A stretch of 64,000 nucleotides of DNA from Cliona cf. orientalis. Its lineage: Eukaryota; Porifera; Demospongiae; Clionaida; Clionaidae. The notes beneath the pieces were generated by a model, which made no database searches, was not told the DNA's origin, and saw only the letters and a program-made list of their open reading frames with translations. This document shows positions 10,901-21,895 of this stretch, piece by piece; within the stretch, counting starts at the first letter, position 1, and each line of letters opens with the position of its first letter. Where the stretch lies: positions 8,067,669-8,131,668 of the forward strand of contig OZ005701.1 of NCBI GenBank assembly GCA_963930775.1, written 5' to 3'. Both the position numbers and the translations under genes were made by a program.

Positions 10901-13900
10901 ACGAGATTCATTCTTTGGTGACACACTCTTGGATGATATTTCTTCTTGACCATTACCACCTTCGGGTTGAGGTTGAATAGGTGGAATTGGCGAAGCAGTA
11001 CGTGCAGATCCTCCAGGAATATCTTGTGGTTGTGAGGCTGCCGAAACTGGTGTATCAGGTGTGCCTGATTTTGAAGATTTTGGTTCTTCTGTGGATTGGG
11101 CAGGTGCTGATGATTGAGGAGTAGGATCGACTGGTGGATCTGTCTGAGTTGCTGAAGTTTGAGTATCACATGATGAGCTTGAACGCTTCGTTTTTCGAAA
11201 CACGTACTCCAGAAACGCTTTCGCCAGGTTTAATTCCTTTTCCTTTTCTGACATATTTTCCCATTTGCTATCGTCTTTTGAGTCTGGTCGAGCGCCATGC
11301 TCTCCTTCTCCTTGCACCATGGGGCAGCTTCTCTCTTGAAGCATTTTTTCTCGAGCTTTGATGAATACTTCAGCTACAGAATTGGTCACACGAAAGAACA
11401 CCTGGAATGTAACAAGGGCAGCGATCACAGCCACTGATCCCTGATAGATGATGTAGATGTTTGTTGGAGCGTTATCAAATGCATTGTTGATTGATAGTAG
11501 GATCAGCAGTGACATTGTTAGTCCTATGATCACAGCGAGCGTAATGACACCGACCAGATAGCAGCATAGTATGAACATTGTCCAACAGAAATTTTTGCAG
11601 CAGTCACTATGCTTTTTTGAATTTCGCCACTTGAACACGTAATAGTAGATCTTTTGGAAGACTACAATGTGAATGAAAAGTACGACGATGTAGAGTAGCA
11701 AAATGCTACTGGCGTGGTAGGCATTATCAATAAACGCTATGATCGCGTGGTAAGCATGAGTGGCAATGCAACTTACCGGAGAAAGAAGACTGTATAGCAG
11801 AAAACTCCAGTTGACAGTCACAGTCATGGTGCTATCAGTCTTATCATTCGTGTCAAGAGTTGCTGTACTCTTGCTACGTACGTCTACTGTGGTTGGTTGC
11901 TCGTCTGAAGCGGGACCTTGATGGGAATCCTGAGTATCTGTAGTTACTGAACCTTCTCCTTCTATAGTCACCGGGACATGTACTTCCCTCTTTTGTCCAG
12001 GTTCAGCTATACCATCTCCTGTTTGGTCCTCCTCCTCCAACAGATTTTCTGTAGAACCACCTCGTGCAGTATTTCTGTCTTGTGTAGCTAGACCCCGTGC
12101 TTTAATACACATATATTTTCTGTAGTAACAGCATACTACCACAAGTACAGGTATGAGTATGAACAGTAGGGAGAGTATATCAGAGATAATCATCAGGCAC
12201 GGAATGATGTAGAAATATCGAAACTGAGGTGAATAATTATAGTACTTTTTGACTTCTGGATCTAGCATATGATACTCATTGAGTGCACAGCTATCCGCTA
12301 GTAGAGCACAAGCATTGAACAGAACAGAGATTGTGAGAATAATCAGTATCTTGGCTTCTCCACTTGCACTGATGTAGTGCACCGAGCTGTTGATTTGATT
12401 ATTCAACTTTCTACCGATATTTCGAGGCTCCAATTCAATGGCATAGATGAAGAACAGCGTCATGAATACTGTCACCAGGAATGGGAATACGAACTGGGCT
12501 GAAAGGACTAGCTTGCCGATATGCGGATGATCGTCATGCCACTGAATGAGAGTGTCTACGCTGTGTGAATTGGCCCGGTATCTGTTATCTATTGGGGCAT
12601 GCAGCTTCTGGTACATGGTATGGAGTTTCAGCTACAGTGACAAGAACGAAAATACCAAAAATCACGAATTTTCTGTTGTTAATGAATGTATTTATGTACA
12701 TGTACCATAGCGTCCTAGGTGAGTGCCCATGGATTCTTAAACATAACTTGCTATTTTGGCCCGCATGGGCGCTTACCATGGATATAACTTCCATACATTT
12801 GAATAGAAGCTGCTACAACATTGACACGAGCTACATGGGTGCTTACCTGGGAGTGGGCGCTTGCCCGGGACACTACTGTACATGTATACGAGTAAAATGG
12901 TGCTTTGTCAGCTGAAACTCTTAAAATTCTCTAAGGTAAGTCAACTCACCCTTTGTGTTAGTAGCTGCATGGAATCACTGCTTACCCCAGAGCACTGAGC
13001 AGGCAGAAATAGTTCCAATTTACTCTGTTGCAAAAGAGGATCGGAGAACGCCAAGGACGTGAATTGGAAGATTTTTATTGGATGGTAGAAAAAGTACACT
13101 GCTGAAGACCAGAACCATACCGTCTCATTTATGTCTGGACTGGACACGTTGCTCTCTGGATTATAGTGATAGGTGACGATGACAAAATCGGGTGTGGTGC
13201 CGTCGGCTGGAAAGAACACCATTTGCATATTGAAGAAGTTAATTGAATTCTTCAGCAAGTTGGCTACGAGAGCTTTGTAAGATGTGCTGCACTCAGCCTC
13301 TATAGCTTGACTTCTAGTAGGGCTAAGTGAGTCCATAGCGTAGTAGTCTGTGTCTAGTGGCTCCTCATCTACATGTACATGCCTGATACCACTGGCCACT
13401 ATCAGCAGTAAGTTTAAGACAAGCAAGCGAAAGGACATCTTAGCCCACTGATTATGATTACTGTTACAGTAAGAGAGGACGATCTCTTGCCCCTTCACTG
13501 ATTAAGCGAATGAGGTATGGTACACTGTATAACTAATTTCTTCTTGATTTTTCCTTTCCGAGGTATAAAATTATCATTACCTGTACTTGGCTGGTACCTG
13601 TTACAAATCTTCTTTGCTTCTGCTTTCCTTGCTACTATACAAGTGAGCTATAGAATGATTATTTTTATTACTACCTGAACTCCTTCAGACACTGTGGATT
13701 GCTATTTATAATTATAGGCCACTCAATAGCAGAATGCATCATGGCTTGTATGTGCTGTGCACCATAATGCACGAATTTGTTGCCATCACTTACATGTACC
13801 TTTTAATGTTATGGGCTACTCTACTTGCTATCAAAAACTTTGGGAAGACCTAAATTACCATCTGGCCTAACAAACATCACGGGACTCGATATAAAATCAA

Positions 13901-16900
13901 TCCCTGCATGTATAAATTCTACGGTTGTTTGTCCTAGGAAGATACAGTGTATTATATAGATACCAAACTGAAAATAAATCCATCTAATAATTCAATTCAG
14001 TAATAGGTCACGTTGCGTGACCACGTTCTGTCAACATGCTCTAGCTGTAATATTATTTGTAAATTACACATAAGTGTACACGTACATGTAGCTATGTATA
14101 TACATGTACTTATGATAATATAATAATAGCGGGTAGCCACAGTGCGTTTGATGCTGATTTATCTGAGTGGTAGATTTACACCTTATTTGGTCAATGTACA
14201 CTTCCCTCTATATCAAGAGTACATACTGTAACTCTTATGTACGTCTCAAGGCTAGGCAGCTAGCTCAGTGGCACTGCCTTTCATATGAAAATATTTGAAC
14301 CAATACATTAACAATATTTTCCTCTAGATGATGCATACCATAATATTATTATGCAAATTATGCGGAGTAATTTTGCTGACATTTTGCTCCCATTTACTAA
14401 TTAGGTATCAAGCCAGACTGGTGAAGATAACCAGGAGAGTGATGCTCAGACAGAGCCCATCACCACAGAGGAGAGGTGGGTACAATGGCCGCCAGAGGAC
14501 CTGAAGGGGTGGGGCAAAGGGGGAGACCCTGGTCGTTATGAGGAAGGAGAAGAGGAACTGGGAGGAGTGTCTTTCAGAAGGATGGAGGGAGAAGGTGCTC
14601 TCAGGCTGATCTCGTTCCTCAAGAAAGCTGGCCAAGTTAGTACAGTCTGATCCATTTTTCTGACGACCTTTACCTTCGCGTTGTGAGTAGGGTGGTAAAG
14701 GTCGTCAGGAGAAATGGTTTTACCTTTGATAGACTACAATTATAATACACGTTTGATTATGTGATTGAAGGTTTGTTCAGTGTTACTGGAAGAAAATCTA
14801 GCAGCAGTTGGTCAGTCTCAGTTCCAATCCACACAGTCCCAATTCCCATTCTGCGCCAGTGTGCAACGAATTCAAGCAGTACCATCATTTTTGTCAGGTA
14901 TATAACTGTTGTATACTAAGTACAGTTCCCTATGCAAAATTAAAATTTTATCTGAAAGACAAATTTATTGCATCTGGTAAATTTTGCATAAATTAATTTT
15001 AATTTTTTGTTCCTTTCAAGGGAGGTATGTGCAGTGGGTTGACTTCAGCTCCACCCAGGACCACCTGTTTCTCTCGGCCTACTCCTTCCCTCTGTCCTCA
15101 AGCAAAACTGCTGACTCGGGGATTCGTGGAAAGGGTCTGGTCTGCTTGTGGAACACTAGGGACCCACTACAACCACAGATGTGAGTCAATCTGCTACTCG
15201 AGTCAGTAGAATTTTATGTACAATACATGTAGACAAAAAATACCATGGCAATGTAAATAAATGTGTATAATATTATGTAGTAGTGTACATAACTACAGCA
15301 ATAGAGTAGAAGATTAATAATTATGGGGTACTCCCCACTAATTAAAAATAATGTACATGTACATGTACCATAGCATTGGACTATGAAGACTATGGTACTT
15401 ATGACTGTTGTACTCTTTGCAATTTCTGGTGGATGGGGGGGTTAAGCCTGAAATCAGCAACTTCTTTTACTCTCTCTCTCTCCTTCATGCATTGCAGGGT
15501 GTTGTCCTGTGAGTCTTGCCCCAGCTGCTGTTGTTTCAGTCCCCAGAAGTCCTCCCTTGCCTTTGCCGGGAACGAAGATGGCTCCGTGGTCCTCTGGGAC
15601 CTGAGGGAGCCTCTCTCCATGCACAGGCCGTCACAGCTGACCACGCCCCTCTCCCCCCGGCCCCACGGGACCAGCACGGTGACAGAGGCTCTGGCAAGGG
15701 TACCTACGTTCAGCACTGGTGAGATAAAAAGCTTACGAGCAAGATATTCCTTGCTCAAGAATAATTGTTTTGTAGTGCTCATGTACACTGAATGTATAAT
15801 TAGATTCTTATAAACTTTTGCCCTTTCTCCTCAATTTGCAAAACAATGGCAACACAACGTTTCGCCCTTTGGGCTTCTTCAGGTGTAAAATAAAACTGAA
15901 CACAAAACTAACAAGAACTGATGGTGAGCTAATACTGTTAGCTCACCATCAGTTCTTGTTAGTTTTGTGTTCAGTTTTATTTTACACCTGAAGAAGCCCA
16001 AAGGGCGAAACGTTGTGTTGCCATTGTTTTGCAAATTGAGGAGAAAGGGCAAAAGTTTATAAGAATCTAATGATGTATACCCTCAAAAGAGCGCTAAAAT
16101 CAGTAACTAATCTGAATGTATAATTATTTCATACATGTGTATATCTTTTGCTGAGATTAGGTTTATCTGAGCAGGCAATGGGATGATTGCCCCTTAGGTT
16201 TGGGATTGTAAACCTACTAAATTTTCATGTACATGTACATGTACATGCATGATGTCCGCTGTGTTTGCTTTATGCAGCTGGCATACCTCAAACTGACAAC
16301 CACAGAGCCCCTATAGTGTCCATCACTCCAATATCCACTGCCTCTGGTGGTGCTGTTACTGGTGGCCACGTGGAAGGAGGTGGTGACGTTCAGGAGACCT
16401 CCAGTGGACTGTCCTTTCAACTAGCAACATTAGACAGGTAAGCTAAACCACACAATCATACCTGTAGATTAATCATCCATGCAATTACCTACATGTAGCT
16501 ATTATCATGAGATTACTCTCTCAAACATTTTTTCTCCACTCTCTCTCTCTCTCTCTCTCTCCCTCTCCCCTCTCTCCTCTCTCTCTCTCCTTACCCCCTT
16601 CTTCCCTCCTCCTACTCTCTCTCTCCCCTTCTCTATCTCCCTCTTCAAACACACATCCACACATGCAGGTCTGGTCATCTCAACTTATGGGTAGTTGTGG
16701 AGGTCGCGAACCCTGACCCCTACGGCTCTGAGGCTGACCTTGGTCTGGTGCCCGGGGGAAGAGTGAAGCTGGTCAAGAGCACGGCCATTGACATCACTTC
16801 TCAACCGACAAGAAGAGGGACTGAAAGGTAAATTACATGTACATGTATCTGCACATGATCACCCTTCAATATTAATTAAGAGAATACATGTACATGTATA

Positions 16901-19287
16901 TGTATACCGTAATTCGTATTAATTTCATTCGCAAACTTTTTGTGTTAAATATTCGTTTAAGAATATTTTCATCAACTTCAAGCGCCCGCCATATATTTGC
17001 TATATAAGTTAGTGCAGTTAAATTATTAATTTTTTTCATCACTTCGTGCAAAATGAAAACTTTTTAATAACGAAATTTTAGTGAATTGTAGTGTATGGTT
17101 ACAGGTACATGTACATATACAACACACTATTGAATACAGTCCAACCTCGATTATCCGAACTCTAGACTATCCAAACTCGAAATACAAAGAAAATGCAGGG
17201 TCAAAGTACACATTGTGACCACGTGACCAGATTGTGCATGCATATGTCGTGTAGTTGCCACACAAGAACCAGCTGCTGCACTGCTATCAAAATTTAATCT
17301 AGTTTTAACGCTCAAGTAAGTAAAAGAAACACATGGTAAGTGTTCTATCAATCGAGGATAAGATTAAAATGCTCGATAAATCTGTCATATAATACGTTTT
17401 TGCATGCATGATCGATCTGGTGGATCGTGGTCAACGTTATCCGAACTTCTTGCTTATCCAAACGGTTCGAAATTTCCCCTTGGCCAAAGGGGTTCGGATA
17501 ATCGAGGTTGGACTGTAATGGTGTATTTGTGGTCTGACAGTTACCAGTGCATTAGCAGGTGTAGATAAGCAATGTATCTGACCACATGTTTAGTGGTATG
17601 TGACCAACTACCACAATTTGCAAACCTCCACTTACACTATACAAACAGATGGCTTAGCCTACATATTATTTTATACAGACACAATGTCATGTATCCCATT
17701 GCCCAGTACCTACTCATGTGCACCCAAGGAATTTGTTTGGAGCATTGGGAGCACAAGATTTTCCCACCTTTAGAATAGTACCCAAACCCAAACTTTAGAA
17801 TAGTACTCAGGTACTGGAGCAAGTCCCCCCTTCTCCCCCCTCACCTCCCCCCCTCCCCTCCCCTCTTACATGTATAAATCCTTGCACCTGTAATGTTTAT
17901 GTGTATGGCAGGCCACACAACAGACACAGAACTATATGTACCTGTGGGAAACATTCAATTTTATGTCCTTTTTATGATAGATCGCTTGCGACTCTTACCC
18001 CCTCCATCCATGTGTTCTGTATGGAGTTCCATCCTCGAGACAGCAGTCACCTCTACGTGGGCACTGACACTGGTAGAGTCCACCACGTCACCCGCTACGG
18101 CCGGAGACCCATACCGAGATTCCACACTACAACCACTGAAAATGAAGGTACACTATGTACATGCTGTGACATTATTAGATTTGTGCATACAGTGGAACCC
18201 CTCTATAAGGAATGAGGACGTCCCCAATAATCAGGACACCATGCACCCGTGGTCCCAGCTGTCCCAAAATAGGTTCTACTGGGAATACTGTTGTATGTGG
18301 TTGCTCAGCAGTTGTTTATTTCATTTCATCCGTTACATGGACATGTACATGTACCTATTACGGGGCTAATCCATAAATTTTGCAGGTACAGTTTGTGATG
18401 TTCTCTGTTTGAGTTTCTCCCATCGACAACCCGATCACTTCCTGGCAGGCTGTTCTGACGGCTCCCTCAGGCTATACCACACCAAAACAGGTTGCTAGCT
18501 ACATGTATAACAAAAGGCCACACCATACTAACCTTAACATCGTCCTCAGTTGCTATTTGCATAATAGCAAACAAAGATTCACTTTGGACAACTTAACTGT
18601 TCAGTAAACGTTTTAACTAGATGCCCTGTGGGTGACTAGAGCATCTAGTCAAAAGTCAAAAGGGCAATACTAGTTCAATTGTTCGCAGTGAATCTTCATG
18701 TACCAACCTTGTGACCTATTTTTTTGTATTGCCTTGTGCTTAGCCAAACCTCTGCTGGCATGGAATACATTCGCCCCATACGGAGCTGCCGTGGTGCATG
18801 TGGAGTGGGTGGAGTCTTGCCCCGGGCTATTCCTGGTTCAGGACTCACACAATACCATCTACATGTGGTGAGTGGGATCAATAGATGATCGATAATTATG
18901 CAAATTTTGTTATAGTATTTAACTGTATTTTTTTATCTTGATTATTATATTAGGGATCTAATGCAGAATGATTCTGAGCCAATGTTCAAAGAAACACAAA
19001 CATCTAGGTAGGAATATACTTACATGGCATACACATGCATGCACATGCATGTACATTGCATATGCAACATGTATTATGATCACCAACCCATCTTACTCAT
19101 GTTTTATAGGATAACTTGTTGTCAACTTCACCGTCAAAGCCACACCCACAAATCATCCCCAGTCCCGCCCATTTTACTCTTAGCCTATGCAGACTGTTCA
19201 GTAGCTATTCACCAATTCAAACAACTAGCACAGGATATTAGTGAACGTGAGCTAATGCTTGAAAACTACCTGACTGGGTTGGCCTAA
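7960..19287 (+). CDS. WDR60: WDR60 / DYNC2I1, cytoplasmic dynein-2 intermediate chain (15 exons recognised)
   Basis: Exons: 7960-8117, 8374-9280, 9414-9965, 10433-10546, 14405-14635, 14771-14897, 15021-15180, 15498-15718, 16278-16437, 16669-16827, 17981-18147, 18386-18490, 18744-18867, 18954-19007, 19110-19287 (TAA). Lengths sum to 3417 = 1139 codons, close to the human protein (about 1066 aa). The N-terminus NKNDTWGEKDLSKYI matches the conserved KDDTWKxxDLRKHL start. Next come an Arg/Ser/Asp-rich region (about residues 55-300), acidic stretches, the block DLPPLSEYELYVKKFG (before the light-chain-binding region), then WD40 repeats with VVLWDLRE, SGLSFQLATLD, LGLVPGGRVKLV, HLYVGTDTGRVHH, FLAGCSDGSLRLY, LVQDSHNTIYMWDLMQ. 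The protein powers retrograde intraflagellar transport in cilia. No ATG in frame is visible in the first exon listed; the start codon is probably in an unseen short exon upstream. Intron 4 holds gene TM-1. Confidence 0.9.
10022..10221. repeat. MITE, TA-flanked CCGTATAGCC family
   Basis: Ends CCGTATAGCCGG and CCGGCTATACGG (reverse complements), with TA on both sides (10020-10021 and 10222-10223). It lies in WDR60 intron 3. TA duplication and short inverted ends suggest a Tc1/mariner-type non-autonomous element. Relatives in this window: 27048-27566, 42659-42852, 57769-57975. Confidence 0.75.
10862..13438 (-). CDS. TM-1: secreted-start multi-pass membrane protein nested in a WDR60 intron
   Basis: Exons 13438-12950 and 12631-10862; lengths give 753 codons in phase. 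Exon 1 begins with a signal peptide (MSFRLLVLNLLLIVASG; an upstream ATG at 13498 is possible), followed by about 140 residues likely outside the cell that contain WFWSSAVYFFYHPIKIFQFT. Exon 2 encodes about seven hydrophobic segments, including AQFVFPFLVTVFMTLFFIYA, the motif SPVSCIATHAYHAIIAFIDN and ASSILLLYIVVLFIHIVVF. An acidic Thr/Ser-rich loop of roughly 120 residues lies between segments 3 and 4, absent from TM-2 and TM-3. The C-tail is hydrophilic and Pro/Ser-rich. I do not recognise the family; topology resembles no GPCR motif I can name. It is the most divergent member of a local family and is transcribed against its host gene. Confidence 0.8.
12700..12885. repeat. MITE-like repeat in the TM-1 intron
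   Basis: Imperfect inverted ends: AGCGTCCTAGGTGAGTGCCC on the left and, in reverse complement of the right, AGTGTCCCGGGCAAGCGCCC. A related end appears in the 5-prime tandem units (1028 and 4650). Confidence 0.5.
13499..14404. other. Rest of WDR60 intron 4 upstream of TM-1
   Basis: Holds the presumed TM-1 promoter next to 13500 and, from about 14190, a segment also present in WDR60 copy 2 (TCAATGTACACTTCCCTCTA, near 14192 and 23494). No further gene is seen. Confidence 0.5.
15803..16111. mobile_element. Near-perfect foldback (about 120-bp arms) flanked by 15-bp direct repeats
   Basis: Arms from about 15803 and ending about 16070 are reverse complements over roughly 120 bases, including TGAAGAAGCCCAAAGGGCGA. 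The direct repeat CTGAATGTATAATTA lies at 15788-15802 and 16112-16126. The WDR60 copy 2 intron (about 25718) has a single copy of that 15-mer and no insert. It is a clean insertion into intron 8 of WDR60. Confidence 0.85.
16540..16650. repeat. CT-rich microsatellite before a WDR60 acceptor
   Basis: A long (CT)n/(C,T) tract forms an extended polypyrimidine tract upstream of the 16669 exon. The duplicate at about 26150-26245 has a shorter, different tract. Confidence 0.8.
17137..17515. repeat. pogo/Tigger-like MITE with dated insertion
   Basis: Ends CAGTCCAACCTCGATTATCC and its reverse complement, flanked by TA (17135-17136, 17516-17517). The terminal CAGTxxAACCTCGATTATCCG resembles pogo/Tigger ends (family knowledge). 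WDR60 copy 2 near 26740 shows the empty site TTGAATAAATCAATGG. Confidence 0.85.
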
Positions 19288-19798
19288 TTGATGACTATCA
19301 TCATAATTGTTATTCGTTATTATAGTACCATAAAAATTTAATTAATACTTTAAATTTGAGATTAGATCTAAAATAATTATTATGTGCAAGATACAGTCAT
19401 AATAATGTAATACTTGACAATGTGATCATGACATTGTAATAATTATTAATTTTAGAGGATGTCCTCATAATAAATTATTATTATTGTTTGTGTAAGTACA
19501 CCTGTACTATTTTCATGGTATTTGGTACATTTTGTGTGATGTAGATGTGGGCTGAGCATTGATAGTGGGTATAGGCCCATACAAGCTTGAGGTGTACATA
19601 CTCAAATCATGTAGCTAGGGCTAGCGCTTTTACTATAGCTGTAAGGGCCTTCCTCTACTGCAGCTATAATAAATTATAATAATACCAGTAGTACACCTGA
19701 TAATACATGTACACTGGATACAAAAATAATTAGTAATCACATGCATGTCATATAAAGTTCTCTATACCCAGCATAATATTAATAATATGTGTATAATA
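19288..19798. other. Convergent 3-prime intergenic region WDR60 / TM-2
   Basis: AT-rich, 511 bp, with no ORF of interest. It separates two convergent genes and is conserved as 29431-30034 in the duplicate. Confidence 0.6.
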
Positions 19799-21769
19799 TT
19801 AAGTTGGTTCTATTGTAACAGTTTTCATTAAGGGATCTTTTTCTGTACCACCTTCGTCACCTGCAACTTTTTCTTGACTTGCAATTGGTTTTTGGGTTCC
19901 TTTAGTTTTTTTTTCAGATTTAGGTGGGTTTCCATCACCGTGATCTTGTTTAGTACCATCACTAGCAAGCTTTTCTATAGCTAAGATGACCTTTCGAACG
20001 AGATAAATTTCCCTTTCCTTCTCTGATTTCTCCTTCCATTTCTTGTCACTACATATATTCTTAAGTTCTTTGTTATCACACATTTCTTGTGCTTTGATGA
20101 GGAATGCAAAGGGTGAATTGTTGTGTCGAAAGATGACCTGAAATGCTATTAGAGCAGCAAAGAATGTGACGGATGCCTGGTAGATAACGTAGAGACGGTT
20201 TGGAGCATCATCTATAGCGTTAGTGATGGGTAGCAGAGTGAGAAGAGCGAGAGATAGTCCAATTGACACCCCCGTAACAATAAATAGGCCAATAAAGCAA
20301 ATGAACGTTACACAGTTTTTATAAATTCTCTGGCGATCAATAATAATTATTTCCTCAGGTCCTGGATTATTGTTCTCTTGTGGGTCCTCAATGCCTACTT
20401 CGTCTGTAGAATCTGGGGGTTTGTTCTCCCGCTCCCAGAAGTGGTTAATGAAGTAATGGACTTGTTGAAAACCCAGGACAAGAACAAACAAGACTATCGC
20501 ATAAAGGAGAAGAATACTCGTGGCATGGTAGGGATTATCGATGAATGCAAAAATGATATGGTAACAGTGTGAAAGGACGCATGCGATTGGAGATAGCATA
20601 CAGTATGTAAGTCTGTACCATTTTTCAGTTAACCGAGCTATGATCGGTACTAGAGTATAAATTATGAGAAACGAGAGTCCATCGAAAACTATCATCACGA
20701 TGGGTACACTCCAGAAATACCTTGGAGCTGCGTAATAATAATCGTGAATTTCGTCTGATAATTTTCCATATTCAACGAATGCCATACTGTCTGCTGCAAA
20801 GATAAGTATATGAAACAGTAAAGAAATCGTAATCTTTATCAAAAGCTTAGCATCAGCTTTTGCCCTTATTTTTTTCGTCCTACTCTTTAATTCTTTCTCA
20901 ATATCTTTACCAATCTCATAGGGTTTAAGCTCAAGCAAGTAGATGAAAAAGAAAATAACGTAAACCATCATAAGAAGTGGGACAAGAAACTGTGCTGCCA
21001 GCGCGAGTGCATCTATGTTTTCGTTCGACTTGTACCAGATCTTAAGAGTTCCACTACTGTAGGAACGGCCTTTGTATGTATCATCGATGGGAGCTGTGAA
21101 CTTTTGATGCATTGCATAGAGTTTAAGCTGCATTATGAAATGTATATTATTAATATATTATATTATATCAACAATTACATGTAGAGAGGGGGGGGGGGGG
21201 GAGGAGAGAGAGAGGGAGAGAGATCGAGGTTGTGATACAATGTCATACAGGCTTACCCTCTGTGTAAGTAATGTCATATATTCTTCACTAGTACCATTGC
21301 AACTTGCGTTTAACTGGAGATCTAATAATTCAGTTTGTAATGATGGATCGGAAAACAGCAGCGATGTGAACTGGAAAATTTTTACTGGATGGAAGAAAAA
21401 GTAGATAGCCGATGACCAGAAATAGACGACCGGTGAGTCTGAATTCATCACATGATTGAATTCATTCACGTAATGATATCGAACGGTGACAAAAACGGGA
21501 ACGCTACCATTTGCCGCAAAGAAAGCCTGCTGCAAATTGTACACGTTTGAATCTCTGCTCAGTACCTCGACCACGAGGGATTTGTAACATTGTGTGCAGC
21601 TGTCACCCTTGTCGCATTTGATCAACGGATCTTCATTGGAAGTGACAGGTTGGCCGCTGACAAGCAGCGCACAAATCAGGAAAACGCAAGCTCCTGTAGC
21701 TTTCTTCACCATCGGACATTCCAATGACGACTCCATCGCGTTATTCTGATCGAGGATGTCTGTGATCAT
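19799..21769 (-). CDS. TM-2: signal-peptide plus seven-hydrophobic-segment protein
   Basis: Exons 21769-21257 and 21127-19799 splice in phase 0 (AGG/GTAAGC donor, GCAG/CTT acceptor). Starting at the ATG at 21736 gives 602 aa; the ATG at 21769 adds 11. Exon 1: signal peptide (KKATGACVFLICALLVSG), then a domain with CDKGDSCTQCYKSLVVEVL and the family block VYFWSSAIYFFFHPVKIFQF. Exon 2: hydrophobic segments LVPLLMMVYVIFFFIYLLEL, KITISLLFHILIFAADSMAF, VPIVMIVFDGLSFLIIYTLV, LSPIACVLSHCYHIIFAFID, TSILLLYAIVLFVLVLGFQQ, CFIGLFIVTGVSIGLSLALL and YQASVTFFAALIAFQVIF; then a charged cytoplasmic-type tail. It is divergent from Death gene A. The family is not recognised. The frame is open throughout and it looks functional. 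Confidence 0.85.
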
Positions 21770-21895
21770 GCTTTTTTAATCCGCATGCGCAATCGGTGGG
21801 CGGGGTACGCATGCGCAAATCCCGAACGGAATCGAGTGAGGAAAACCCTGCAATGATATTCAGTACGGTGATACACACCCACTTTTAGTAAGATT
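21770..21895. promoter_or_regulatory. Putative bidirectional promoter TM-2 / Death A
   Basis: The short gap between divergent genes contains two GCATGCGCAA motifs around a GGGCGGGG box. GCATGCGC resembles NRF1-type sites (family knowledge). The same arrangement recurs at 32032-32154, 33962-34071 and 51981-52098. Confidence 0.55.

Noticed and set aside
15826-16070. CRISPR-like or tRNA-like structure at the foldback
   Set aside because: It is one inverted repeat, not a spaced direct-repeat array; no tRNA arms or anticodon loop fit.
16479-16716. Leu/Ser-rich frames over the CT tract
   Set aside because: Microsatellite translation; the tract is the polypyrimidine region before a WDR60 exon.
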